A stretch of DNA of 64,000 nucleotides from Mesostigma viride (taxonomy: Eukaryota > Streptophyta > Mesostigmatophyceae > Mesostigmatales > Mesostigmataceae). The stretch lies in assembly GCA_009746045.1 (NCBI GenBank), contig RPFO01000448.1, positions 1,536,547-1,600,546 of the forward strand, in the 5' to 3' direction. The notes beneath the pieces are model-generated. The model ran no database searches, was not told the origin of the DNA, and saw only the letters and a program-made list of their open reading frames with translations. The position numbers and the translations under genes were made by a program. Positions 23,856 through 34,028 of this stretch are shown piece by piece (positions within the stretch are counted from its first letter, which is position 1; every line of letters starts with the position of its first letter).

Positions 23856-24772
23856 AAACGTTGGCTGAGCGCCGACGGCTGAGGCTATGGCGGTACAAGA
23901 AGTGCCTCACCAGCCTTGCGCTCAGCATGGGTGCGGGGCTAAAATTTGTTAACCAAATTTCCGGCATCCATGATCCCTGGCTGCTTAAGGCGGTTGGGAT
24001 TCATGGCTGCCACTGGCCCGGAATTAATGTCCGGGTGATCGGGGTTTAAATGCGAAGCGGGGGCTGATGCATTATTTAATGGCTGGTTTGTTTGAAAGAA
24101 ACGGCCAGCTGGCCGGGTTGGGCAAGGGCTAGCTTGCTTGATGGTTCCGTACCTGGGGATGCTTGCGCCTCGGGTTGGGCTGTCGGCAGGCTGGCCTGCC
24201 TTTGAGTTGTCTCGTACCTGGAAATGCTTGCATTCCGGGTTGGGCTTGGCTTGAGGGCCGCCGCGGCTCGGGGGGGTAAAAAATTTAAGTCACCGTTGTG
24301 GGACACGGAGCCTCGGCGCAGGAGGCAAGGGCTGAAAGCCAACTTGATTTCGTAATCAGTGGTATTTCCACTTTTTTGTACGGAAGGAGTGTTTATGTGC
24401 TCGGCACTAGGTTGGTTGCTCTTCAAAAAAGTTGTAAACTGGGCGTCGGCTGGAATCAGCGGCGCCAGTCAGCAGCTTTTGCTTTGACTTTGTGTTCCGC
24501 GACAGCACCCCTTAGCGGACCAGAGAAGAGGTCGGCAACGAGGTCAGCGGGGGCCCCCGAGTGGGGTCAAAAATGCGAGCTGTGTCGATTGACAGTGCAT
24601 GAATTTTTGTGCATTCACAGTCGCTGGGAATTAAATCTGTTTTCTGGCAACGGAGAGCGCCCATCGCGACAGGACAGCTTTTGACGGGAAAGGAAATGGT
24701 GCTTCTTTAGCGGACCGGAGGGCCAGGAAGGGGAGGTTGGGTAATCGCGAGCCATGCCTAAGGAGTTCTTAA

Positions 24773-26490
24773 CTCGTCGTCTGTCCCTGGTCCTCTACGG
24801 AGGACTGAGTTGAACTCAGTCCTCTCTAGAGGACCGAGTTTTTGGGTTTCGTAGAAAATTCGCCCCGGTCAGAATGTTTGACAAAAAAATTCTCTCAAAA
24901 TTTATTCAAATACTACGTGAAAAGATCTTTCTTGGACATATTTTTGGGATTTTTTTGGATTTGGTATGCGCGGCTAACTGTACGGTCAAAGTACAGGTGG
25001 TAAGGGTACTTTTCCACGTGAAACGCGAGTTCCGGAAATGCACGACCTAGCCATGGCGGCTCGCGCCCATGCATGCAGTTTACGTTTGCGGACGAGTTAG
25101 CCGTCCAAACTCAGTAAATAGATTTAACATGCCCTAAAGATGATATAAATCAATTTTTAGCTCGCGGGGATGCGATTTACCCGGTGTCGGCACTGTTCTT
25201 GCTGGAAAAAACTGCGATAAGGCAGGTCGACGGAATTGATTACTGCGCTTGCTTTCCGGCGCAATTTCAATGGCTGATAGGTTTCTTTCTACATGTTAAC
25301 ATGAGTTGCATTAGAATATATTGAGTGACAGTATAGATTTGATGATCTCGACCATTCTGTCACGTCATGGTCTATGTGCCGCAAAGTGCCACTTTTGCGG
25401 GCACCGCCTGGGCCAAGGTAACGCCAGCCGTGCCAGGTAAAGCCGGATAATCGTTGCCTCTTCGTTCCTTGATGTTCGTACATGAGTTTAAGCTTGCGAG
25501 GCGTTGTCAGGTTCAAGTCTTGATGCTCTTTCTTGACCGTTGCCTGCCCCTCTCTAAAACCCCCTTTTCAGATGATGTTAGCAGGCATTTGCCTTAACCC
25601 AGTGTAGTTGTGCAGGGTTTTAGGAGCTGTGCAGGTTTAAACACCTTCATAGATGTTAGTTATTCTTTTGCTACGTTCATACTGCATGATTGTGTGGCCA
25701 CGGGCTGCGTCAAGGGTGCATTCAAGCTTTTACGGGTGAGTGAAAAGTCTTGGTGACAAACCACTGCCATCATGTGCCAGCAACTATGTTGGCCACATCA
25801 TGGCAAGGCAAAACAGTTATAGCCATATCTATTGTTGTTTGAAACAATGGAAATATGCTTAACCTACCCATTATATTGGTGGTTGACACTTATAACATAA
25901 CCCTTTGTTGGTAGGTATCCAAGCCCATTCCCTACATGCATGCATAGGCTCTCACTACATGATAAGGCATGATATACCTGAAGTATGATGATGCAAGTGT
26001 GTTGTCCTGTAATGCTTGAAGGGAAATGAGTTGATTGGGATGGTTGGTGGCCACGGTGATGTAGTATGACCGCACTTACATGCTAGCAAAGTTAGCAAAA
26101 GCCCCATTCCTCTCCTGAGGACTGAGAGTTTTTTAATTGTTTCAGGCAGTTGCAGTGGCCAAATGGAGCCCAGTTTTTTGCCACGCTTCAAGAACTATGT
26201 TGTTTACATGCCTATATTTTTTCTTCATGCACCAGGATTTGATTGAATTTTTCCCACTCGTTCTTATCCCGAAAAATGCAAATTCGCGAGGGGCGCCCAA
26301 CGTCCGTGTAATTTTCAGGTGTTCGGGTCAAGTTTTCACATATGCAGTATTTTTGCCAACAAAATGATATCTAGTACACCCCAGATCCACATCAAAACAT
26401 TTGGGATGGACCCCCCACCTAGTCGCTACACGCGGTTGAAAATTGTCAACTCAGTCCTCCTGTGAGGACTGAGTTGGGACAGACGACGAG
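24773..26490. mobile_element. 1.7-kb TTAA-flanked DNA transposon (TIR CTCGTCGTCTGTCCC), nested
   Basis: TTAA at 24769-24772 and 26491-26494 flanks perfect 15-bp inverted termini CTCGTCGTCTGTCCC. Subterminal hairpins are AGGACTGAGTT/AACTCAGTCCT at 24801-24823 and AACTCAGTCCTC/GAGGACTGAGTT at 26450-26475. The same flanks joined at a single TTAA occur at 27018-27132, a direct empty-site control. Part of the interior (25530-25690) is weakly similar to 22303-22500 in the host element. No transposase ORF. Confidence 0.9.
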
Positions 26491-26586
26491 TTAATAGCGG
26501 TTCTGTAACCGCTACCTGTCTGTATGCATCTACTTATTGTTTTAACAAAGATGCTGGTGACTATGGTGAGCAAACGGGTGTATGAA

Positions 26587-26999
26587 TCGGATTTCTTTGA
26601 AAAGAGTTTCTCGAAGTGAGGCGGGGAATAAGGCCGCTCACGGGAGCCGCCTGGATGGTCGGCTGAACCGGGCGGGTTTGGCAGATGTAACCGGATTTGG
26701 CTAATGGCTGGCGACCTGGAATTGTTAGTAGGGGCAGTGGCCCTATTGTGCTACAATCTCGAAACAATCTTATGCTTAAAGTTTGACAGGGCCGGGTTTG
26801 TTGAACCGGTTTGTTGAATGATAATTAGAACCTTTCGGAAAGGGTATTTGATTGGTTGTTGTTTTTGTGGTACGGTAGGTGTCGCTACATTCTCAGGTTG
26901 GCGTGTTAAGTTAAGCTCGGTTGCTGATGTCAGCCCCGTGCTAGGGCAGTTTGACTACTTTGGCGGTGTAGTGACATTTGTTGTGGTCTTTTTTCTTGT
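26587..26999 (+). repeat. 413-bp segment, second copy of the direct duplication
   Basis: Second copy of 23444-23855. It is followed after an 18-bp CCCACC-rich joint by the duplicated flank at 27018. The 895 bp that follow the first copy (23856-24750) are missing here. Confidence 0.9.
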
Positions 27000-27017
27000 C
27001 CCACCCACCCACCCTCT

Positions 27018-27132
27018 GCCATGCCTAAGGAGTTCTTAATAGCGGTTCTGTAACCGCTACCTGTCTGTATGCATCTACTTATTGTTTTAACAAAGATGCT
27101 GGTGACTATGGTGAGCAAACGGGTGTATGAAT
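27018..27132 (+). repeat. empty-site copy of the nested TTAA transposon target
   Basis: GCCATGCCTAAGGAGTTC-TTAA is followed by TAGCGGTTCTGTAACCGC and onward, identical to 24751-24772 joined to 26495-26587. TTAA lies at 27036-27039. Confidence 0.9.
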
Positions 27133-27294
27133 AGCATTTTGTAGGTCTGAGTAGCTCAAAAAATCCTTTGATTTATGGGCTTTCAGGAAAGTATATACAT
27201 GATCATGAAAAAAAAATTCCTTAGGTGCTATACGCGTTCTAAAAAAAGCTTACAACGCGATATATCGCGTTCTAATTAAAAAAACACGGGTTAA

Positions 27295-28278
27295 GGGGTT
27301 CGAGCCCGGCTTGGACATCCTTAACCGGCTTAACGAGCGAGAGCACGGCGGGGTTGGCACTGGCTATCGCCTGGCCGACCTGATTTATGCGGACGACGCC
27401 ACCCTCATCGCGCGCCCCGAGCACATTCAGACCTGGCTGGACTGCCTGGGCTTGGAGGCGAGGGCGGTGGGGTTGGAGATTAGTATCAAAACTGAGGCGA
27501 TGGTGATTGGGGCCTCCAGTCGCCCGCCGCTGCCGCGGCTGCTCAACGGGACGGAGGTCCCGTTCCGTGACCGCTTCAAAATGTTGGGGAGTGCTCATGC
27601 TCCCTGACACCACCGACGATGTGGACATCCGCATCGGCCTGGCCTGGGCCAGGCTCCGTTCACTCAACACCTACTGGCGCTCGAAGGGCCTGGGCGAGCA
27701 CTGCAAGCGCATGCCCTTCAAGGTCCTCGTGCTCACGGTGCTTACGTACGGCGCGGAGGCGTGGACACTCACGGGTCCACACTGGCGGCTATGCTAGACG
27801 GCACGGTTTTGTACAGGATGCTCCGACAGGTCCTGAATGTAGGGTTTTCCAAGCATAGGTCATTATTAGAGTATTTGTATCAGGGGATGCCTCGTATTTG
27901 GGACGAGATTAGGCGCGTAGGATAGCATTTGTAGGACATCTTGCTCGCACCAGCCAGGTCGACACCGCCGTTGGTCTGGCCGGCCCCCAGCGGCTTGGCC
28001 AACCAGGGCGGCATATCTTGACCTGGCCTGGCCCCAAGGACATTCCTGAGAAGGTAGGCAAACCTGCAATGAACTACTAAATCCAGATGTTGCTGGCCGA
28101 CCAAGCGGTCCCAGCTCAGTTTGAACACCGCATCGACCCCCTCTCCCTTCTTTGGACTGCCATGCAGAACAAGAAGAGGTGGCTGAAGATTGTCCAGGCT
28201 CACACGCCAGCCCCTGTGGGCAAGCTGCCACCCCACCCCCCGGCCGGCAAGAGGCGGAAGGGGCGTTTTGCTGAGTAG
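27295..28278 (+). pseudogene. LINE reverse transcriptase, C-terminal half (YADD), broken
   Basis: GYRLADLIYADDATLI carries the catalytic YADD (27386-27397). It continues through DRFKMLGS, a frameshift, then IGLAWARLRSLNTYW and LTVLTYGAEAWTL, all typical of the thumb of plant/algal non-LTR reverse transcriptases, and a C-terminal WLKIVQAHTPAP. Frameshifts near 27600 and 27790 and stops near 27920 and 28080 mark it as dead. It continues the fragment at 21365-21582. Confidence 0.8.
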
Positions 28279-28282
28279 TGCA

Positions 28283-28567
28283 TGTCAAGGAGACAACTGG
28301 TCAGCGTGAGGCCAGAAATCGGGAGAATCCGGACCATGGTAGCTCGAGCCTGCCGTTATCTTGTCCGCGTTTTGGAGTCGTTCAGGATGATGAATATGAA
28401 TGGAGATCGAAATGTGTAGCCTTGTGCATTGAAACTATGGATGGCTTACGTGTAGAGCGACTAGATGACCTAGACGTTGGGGCCGGAATTTCCACATTAA
28501 CAGCTTGCTTGATCAGGGCGTGTGTTTCGAGCCTAACTGGCCGGGAGTGCATGTCTAGTGTTGAGCA
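28283..28567 (+). repeat. dispersed repeat family D, copy 4
   Basis: Forward copy. It starts GGAGACAAC and carries the landmarks of the family, with an insertion TTTCCACATTAA near 28489. Confidence 0.75.
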
Positions 28568-28789
28568 GTGTAGTTAGGATTTCCTAGACTAGATAGCTTA
28601 GAGTTAGGTTATAGTTCGATTACGCGGCTTCTTCCACCTCCACCCATCCAGCAAGCAATATGTGCTACATGAGGTCATGACCTCCCAACGGAGGCATGTT
28701 ATAATTTAATTTAATTAATTTAATTAATAGCGTTAATTAATTAAGTAATTAATTGATTAATTAATTAATGACCATATTATATGCAGGTG
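28568..28789. other. AT-rich joint with TTAATTAA runs
   Basis: 28696-28770 is built of TTAATTAA and ATTTAATTTAA words, possibly a LINE tail of the kind seen at 1925. The preceding GGCATGTTATAATTTAATT resembles 2228-2248. Confidence 0.35.
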
Positions 28790-30310
28790 CGTGCGACCAT
28801 TCATTCGGCTCCGGTTCCACGCACCCAAGCGCCGCGCCCCAGTGGCCCGTCCTGACTGGTCTGCTCTACGCCCGGTCCGGGGAGATCCTGAGGACTGGAC
28901 GGACGCCGAGCGCGAGCGGGACCGGTGCCGACTGGCGTACCTGTCGGCCCTGCATGGACGCCCGGGCGGACGTCGACGAGCCGTGGACAAGGGTGCTCCC
29001 AACGCCGCCATTTTTGCGGGCTTTGAGGCCCGCGCCCCGCTGAGCACTGGCGGCCCGGCACCTGCCGGTCATGCCCCGCCGCCACCCTGGCCCGCTCTAC
29101 CGCCAGGACCCCGGCCAAGGTCTTGCATGGCCGCCCGGCACCGCCTCAAGCGTAACCGGGACCCGTTGCTGAAACCACTGCTCATGGCCGCCCTTGGGGA
29201 TGCCTACACACATGCTCAGGACGCAGAGGCGGCCCAGTGCATCGCAGATGCCAAGGCCTGCCAGCTCGCAACCATACAGGCAAGGACATGTGGTACCACC
29301 TCGACCGGCTCGGCGGCCGGCGGCAGCGCACCCCGGTGGAGCACACGGGGGACGGCACGGCGCCGGTCAGCCTTGACCGCTGGTTGGCCCCAATGTTTCC
29401 TTGACAGGTGGGGCCCGCGCCCCCCCCCCCGCCGGCTTCACCCCGAGACGGCCGCCCGTCTCGGTGTCAGTGCCGGACCCCCGGCCGCCGCCGCCTGCGC
29501 CCCCCTCCTTGGCCGCGGACTACCAAGTCCCCGCCTAGCTTGCAGGAGGGCCGCCTTGCCACCGGCGGCGCCGTCCACCCCTTCACTTTGAAGGAATTAA
29601 TTGGACGGCGCCCTTGCTCGCCTGCGGTAAGACGCGGCGGTCGGTGCCGACCACCTAGCTTTCGGCTGAGTAACTTGCTGAAGACCCCTGACCTTGCGGT
29701 GAGGGAGCTTCTGCTGCATGGCGTTCTGCAAACGTGTCCTGCTCTCTGATGAGCCTCCGCCTGCTGAGTGGCAGACGGCCATCCACCTCATGCTGTACAA
29801 GAAGGGCTCTGCTGCTGACCCCAGTAACTATCGGGGTGTCTGCCTCCAGAGCGCCACCCTGAAGGTCTTCATGCGCATGATGCTGCACCGGCTCCGCGCC
29901 GCGCTGGACCCACTCCTGGGTGAGTCTCAGATGGGTTTCCGGCTTTCCGCCGTACGGCCGGTCGTAACACTGTCATGGCTGTGTTTGTCGCGCGCCGGTT
30001 GATCGAGGAGGTGCGTCGCCTTTGCCCTGACAGTTTGCCGCTAGTCTTCATTTTTGTTGACTATATCATGCAATTAAGGCCTTTGGCACGGTCCTCTGGG
30101 AGGCTCTTTGGGCCAGATCCTAGCTCTGGATCGGGTACCACCAGCATTTAATTATTGCTGCCATTTGTCGACTGTATGAGGGCTCACAGGCAGTAGTGCG
30201 GACTGCGGAAGGCACCACGTACCCACCATTCCCCCTTCACCACGGGGTGTGGCACTTGATGAGGTTGTGTCCTGGCCCCATATCTGTTCATTATATTGTC
30301 GTGGATGTGC
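28790..30310 (+). pseudogene. second LINE copy, linker and N-terminal reverse transcriptase, broken
   Basis: A GC-rich linker is followed by FTLKELIG and LSNLLKTPDLAVRELLLHG. Then come EWQTAIHLMLYKKGSAADP and NYRGVCL, the classic RT block 1-2, then SQMGFR and, after frame changes, VFIFVDY and a QGCVLSP-region remnant overlapping the fragment at 21365-21582. At least three frameshifts are needed. The copy ends before YADD. No endonuclease catalytic motifs are visible in the preserved part. Confidence 0.75.
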
Positions 30311-30750
30311 ACTTTTTATTGTCGTGGATGCTGCACTTGTCTCTCGCCTTAACCATGCAGGTGGAGGGCAAGTGTGGCGTGCTCCTGAAGAAGCTTGAGG
30401 CCATCATCGCCCACACCGAGGCCGGGCTGGCCACACAGGTCCCCAAGATAGCGGAGCAGACGGCCACCATTGCATCCCAGCCACCCCGGCAGCCCCGCAC
30501 GTGGTGCGCGCACTGTGCACCACAATTTCACGGTCCGTCGGTACCGTCCCGACTTTTTTGGCGCCAAAAAAGTCCCGGCCGTGTCATGTCCCCTTAATCC
30601 TTGTTTATTAAATGGATCAAAATATCTGAAACTAACTCTCATTTTTCCTGTTGTTAGCTGTTTATAGTTGGTTGCATGTTAGTGTTTTCCGAAGATGTGG
30701 CTACTCACAGTTTGTGTTGCTCTTTTATGTGGGCATGTTCTTTTATGCAG
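30311..30750 (+). other. unassigned; possible coiled-coil coding scrap
   Basis: 30360-30500 reads VEGKCGVLLKKLEAIIAHTE followed by QVPKIAEQTATIAS after a CAG acceptor-like site. It could be an upstream exon of the decayed transposase or a LINE ORF1 scrap. A perfect inverted GGCGCC...AAAAAGTCC-like motif lies near 30555. Confidence 0.3.
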
Positions 30751-31188
30751 ATCTTGAGAGGCACATCAACATGTCCTTGCCGGACTGCTTCACGGGAAAC
30801 ATCGTTGGGCTGCTCGCTGCTGGAAAGCCATGCAGAGCACAAGGCCAAGACCCGCGATAAGATTGTTTATTGGTGCAAGTATCTGCCGGTTTTGCTGCGC
30901 GGTCGTTTGCATCCGCGCGCACGGAGCGCGCTCCTTGAAGCTTCCGCAGCCTGGGACTGTGCCTTCAGCGGCCGTGTTTTAACGCAGGGGCAGCTCGATG
31001 AAGTAGGGAAGATGATGGTGCGGTCAGTGGTGGCCATGGAGCGGGTGATTCCCGCCAGTGAAATGTCCCGCTCAATGCATGCTGCAACAAATTTGGCAGC
31101 CCAGATATCCCAGCTCGGCCTTCCTGACGGTCGGAACATGGCCTGGGGTGAGCGTGAGATGCAGGCGGTCACAGCGCGCGGGCCATAT
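30751..31188 (+). pseudogene. EnSpm/CACTA-like transposase piece 1 (DUF4218-like)
   Basis: After TTTTATGCAG the frame reads DLERHINMSLPDCFTGNIVG. A one-base frame change near 30830 leads to KAKTRDKIVYWCKYLPVLLR and RVLTQGQLDEVGKMMVRSV. The pattern (call to a cell-like block LLRGRL, a short helical segment, ME.VIP) resembles the DUF4218 region downstream of EnSpm/CACTA transposase domains; this is pattern memory, not a search. The piece is cut at 31177-31188 by the retroelement insertion and resumes at 33190. Confidence 0.45.
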
Positions 31189-33189
31189 TGAATTGAATTG
31201 AATTGTAACATAACTCCGTTGGGAGTATATGTAGCACATAGCCCAGAGAAGGGGCATATGGCCTATCATACATTCTAAGCTACTTCCTGCAAGGGTGGGA
31301 ATGTAAACAACACTTGCTCTAGGTGCACTAGGGCACCTGCACCACCCAGAGTTTCAGGCAACACCCAGCGAAGGGGAGCCTGTCATAGGTGGGGAAGATC
31401 ATCATGGCTATACAAGAGCTAGGACATGGCTTCTCTACAGAGAGCATCTCTCTGCATGGCATAGCATAGCTAAATAAAGCTAGGCATCATCTGGAGTGTG
31501 GCTCATCATAGGCACACATGTACATGATTAAATAAAGCGCGTGGCTTAGCTGGGATAGTGCCTCTAGGAGGCGTACATGTACATGGCCACGGTCTATCTA
31601 TTCTACACTACTACTGCTATAGTCCCCTAAGCTGGGGCGTCTGGAGTCGCTGGGGCCGCGGGGGGGGGGGGGTCGCCTGCCAGGGCTTATGGCCGACGTA
31701 GATGGCCGCCCCCTTCCAGTACACCGGCTGTCCCGCCTTGGTCTGCCGGAGCTGGAGGTAGGTCGGCCATAGCTCCCGTCGCCGTTGTTGCTGCGCCAGG
31801 GTCAAGTCGTCATCAAGGGTGAAGAGAGTCTTCTCGAGCCGCTTGCGGCGTCTGAGAAAAGAAATCTTGTCCGCCGGGGTCTTAAAGGTGAGAAGGAGCG
31901 GGGGCGGCCCTGCCTTACCCCGCGCGCGGGGAAGGCGGTGGGCGGCCAGCTCAATCTCACCGTTAAGGCCCATGCGACCAAGGATTTCTCTCTCAAACGC
32001 ACGCAAAAGCTTCTCGGAATTCTCACCTTCCTCCATCTTGAAGTTCTTGACAATGACGTTGAGGCTGCGCTTGGCGAGCTCGGCCTCCTCGCGGAGGTCA
32101 AGCGTCTGCCGTTGAAGCTGGGCTGCGACGGCGGAGGTGGTGGAGGTGGTATGTTGCTTAAGCATGTCCGCCCAGGTGGTGATGGGAGGAGCATCGCCGG
32201 CCAGGCCAGCCGGGGCTGGCTTTGCGGCAATGTCCTTCACCGCCTGGGCGGTGAGGCCTGCGGTGTTCTGCAGAACCTCGATAGCGATGGCGTTGTCCTT
32301 AAGACGCTGGTCGATACGTCGCGGAGCTGGGCGGTGATGGCGTCGGAGGTGGGGGTGGTGGCGGTGGAGGAGGCGAGGAGGCTGGAAGTGGCGGTGGAGA
32401 TGGTGGGGAGCTCAGCAGCCAGCGTGCCGCCCATTGCCGCCACATCTGCGGCTAGGGGCGTCACGTGCTGTGAGATGGTTGCTTGGAGGTGGAGGAGGAA
32501 GGTGGATTCGGTCAAGGGGGAGGGGGTCCAGAGGTCCGTGACAGAGCGGTCAAGGATGGAAAAGAGGGCGCCGAGCTGAAGACGGGGGCGAGACCAGCTG
32601 GCCAGGTTCTCAGCATGTTGTCGGATAGTGAACCGGCCGTCAGGTCCATTGCGGAAGCGGCAAAGGCGTTGAAGGCGTTGGCACATGTCGAGAAGGGAGG
32701 CGTATGACCCATAAAACACGAACTCCAGTATCTTGAGGGGTGGCATGTCGAAAAAGCTGGGTCTGGCATCGTTGAAGGTGGAAAATAACCCGTCAACGTC
32801 AAAATCGCGCTCAGACCAGCTCGGTTCGGTGGGGCGGCTGCGTTTTGGCTCAGGCGAGGCTGAAGGCGAGGCAGGAAGCCCGGGAGGGTGCTGGACGACC
32901 ACCAGTGCGCGACTAGTGGCAGCACTGCCTTCCGGCCCTGATGGCGAAGCTGCAGCCGGACCTGCAGACGTATTTTCATTGCCGAGCGCAGCCGCCAGGC
33001 TGCGTTGCGTCGAGGCGCGTTTAAATTCGCCATATAGTGCGTTATAGCTTTGGAAAATTATATCAGCATGTGCGTCTAAGAAAGACGAAGCGATTGTGAT
33101 ATTCACAGCTGAATTCGGGGCTCAAACGTGAAAGTTATGAGCTCCGGCAGCCATGGCTACCTCGTGGCTCGTGGCTCGTATGTCTAGGA
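31189..33189 (-). mobile_element. LINE-like ORF1-only retroelement, 2.0 kb, 12-bp TSD
   Basis: Flanked by CGCGGGCCATAT at 31177-31188 and 33190-33201. On the minus strand: a short 5' UTR, one ORF1-type coding region (33106-31617), a ~420-nt 3' UTR and a (CAATT)n tail at 31189-31204. No endonuclease or reverse transcriptase lies between ORF1 and the 3' end. Its 3' UTR is shared with the truncated copies at 8481-8582 and 1925-2010. It inserted into the decayed transposase gene. Confidence 0.8.
31617..33106 (-). pseudogene. LINE ORF1-like RNA-binding protein with one frameshift
   Basis: Upstream frame: 33106-32237 (289 codons), beginning MNITIASSFLDAHADIIFQS. Downstream frame: to 31617, with LNVIVKNFKMEEGE, AHRLPRARGKAGPPPLLLTF, ADKISFLRRRKRLEKTLF and DDDLTLAQQQRRRELWP. 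This is the RRM plus C-terminal-domain pattern of L1-type ORF1 proteins (HRLPR, F.....K..LR, DLT..Q...R..L.P). Both frames are open through about 32250-32320, where the coiled-coil heptads pass from AQLRDVSTS to RIDQRLKDN, so one frameshift (decay or programmed) joins them into ~495 residues. ORF1 proteins are RNA chaperones packaging LINE RNA. Confidence 0.65.
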
Positions 33190-33201
33190 CGCGGGCCATA
33201 T

Positions 33202-33668
33202 GTCTAATGTAAATGTCGAGAAGTCCATCCAGCGTTCATTCAACGAGTTCGAGGAGCTGACGTACCTGTCATACTTCATCCATGAGCAGACCAGGGTAAG
33301 TAATTTCTCACTGTATATGATTGTTTTGATTGTGATTTTTTTTTTTGTTCGGTTGAGTCGTTTGCAGTTTTGCTTGGTTTTTTCTTGCCATGCATCCTTT
33401 CTGAAAGCATGTCTTCTTTTTCCCTCGATCCATGCTTGGATGCATCTGATGTCACACTGTGCAGATTAAGAGCAAGTACTACATATTTTGGGATGTTTTG
33501 ACCACCGACCCCTTGCGCATGGTTGAGCTGGGCCGCCGACGACGCCAAAATCATTACCGCTTTTCTTCAGGCGAGCTTGAGGAGGTGCGGGCGCTGTTGG
33601 TGGGGGATGCACTGCAGCGCGCGACTTACACCGATCCGGAGAAGAATGGTGACCAGGCCTACTACTGA
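33202..33668 (+). pseudogene. EnSpm/CACTA-like transposase piece 2
   Basis: NVNVEKSIQRSFNEFEELTY then FIHEQTR|GTAAGT, a 167-nt intron, CTGTGCAG|ATTAAG giving IKSKYYIFWDVLTTDP through QRATYTDPEKNGDQAYY and a stop. With the retroelement removed it follows directly on piece 1, one base out of frame. It corresponds in position to the helical tail after the DUF4218-like block. Confidence 0.4.
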
Positions 33669-34028
33669 GTACTGGTAAGCTCGCCCCTTGTTTTGGACAT
33701 TTTATGGACATTTGCTAGTTATAGTTTATCAGGCTTTGCGGATGCGGACTCCATACGTTGTTTATTGCACAGTAGTCCAGTTGTTTGAGTGTTTCGGTGC
33801 ATGATGACAAGCTAGCTTTGCAGTTTTGGCCCTCAAACCTAATTGTTGACCATAGTAACGCTGTTGTGTACCTGCTATTATTGTGCTTGCATGCATGTTC
33901 TGTATGCAGGGCGCACTACTGAAAGGAGTTGGGTTACGTGCAGCATTGGGCTGCATTGAACAAGGCGCCTCTGGTGCCTGATCGACCGCATCAAGGCAGC
34001 TGTGGCAGGCGTGCGAGACAAAGCGGAT

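Larger units (their letters stand above)
21587..27290. mobile_element. 5.7-kb TTAA-flanked DNA transposon (TIR CCCGTGTTTTTTTA), inserted in a LINE
   Basis: TTAA at 21583-21586 and 27291-27294 brackets perfect 14-bp inverted termini CCCGTGTTTTTTTA. Just inside both ends are hairpins of the type AACGCGATAYATCGCGTT (two at the left, one at the right). Left and right flanks are successive parts of one reverse transcriptase, confirming the borders. The interior has no recognisable transposase but carries dispersed repeat D, a tandem duplication and a nested TTAA element. piggyBac-like by target and terminus; probably non-autonomous and enlarged by later events. Confidence 0.8.

Noticed and set aside
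23444-26999. 412-bp direct repeats as LTRs of a retrotransposon
   Set aside because: No TG...CA ends, no primer-binding site or polypurine tract, no gag/pol between, and the duplication continues past the repeat into the 27018-27132 flank.
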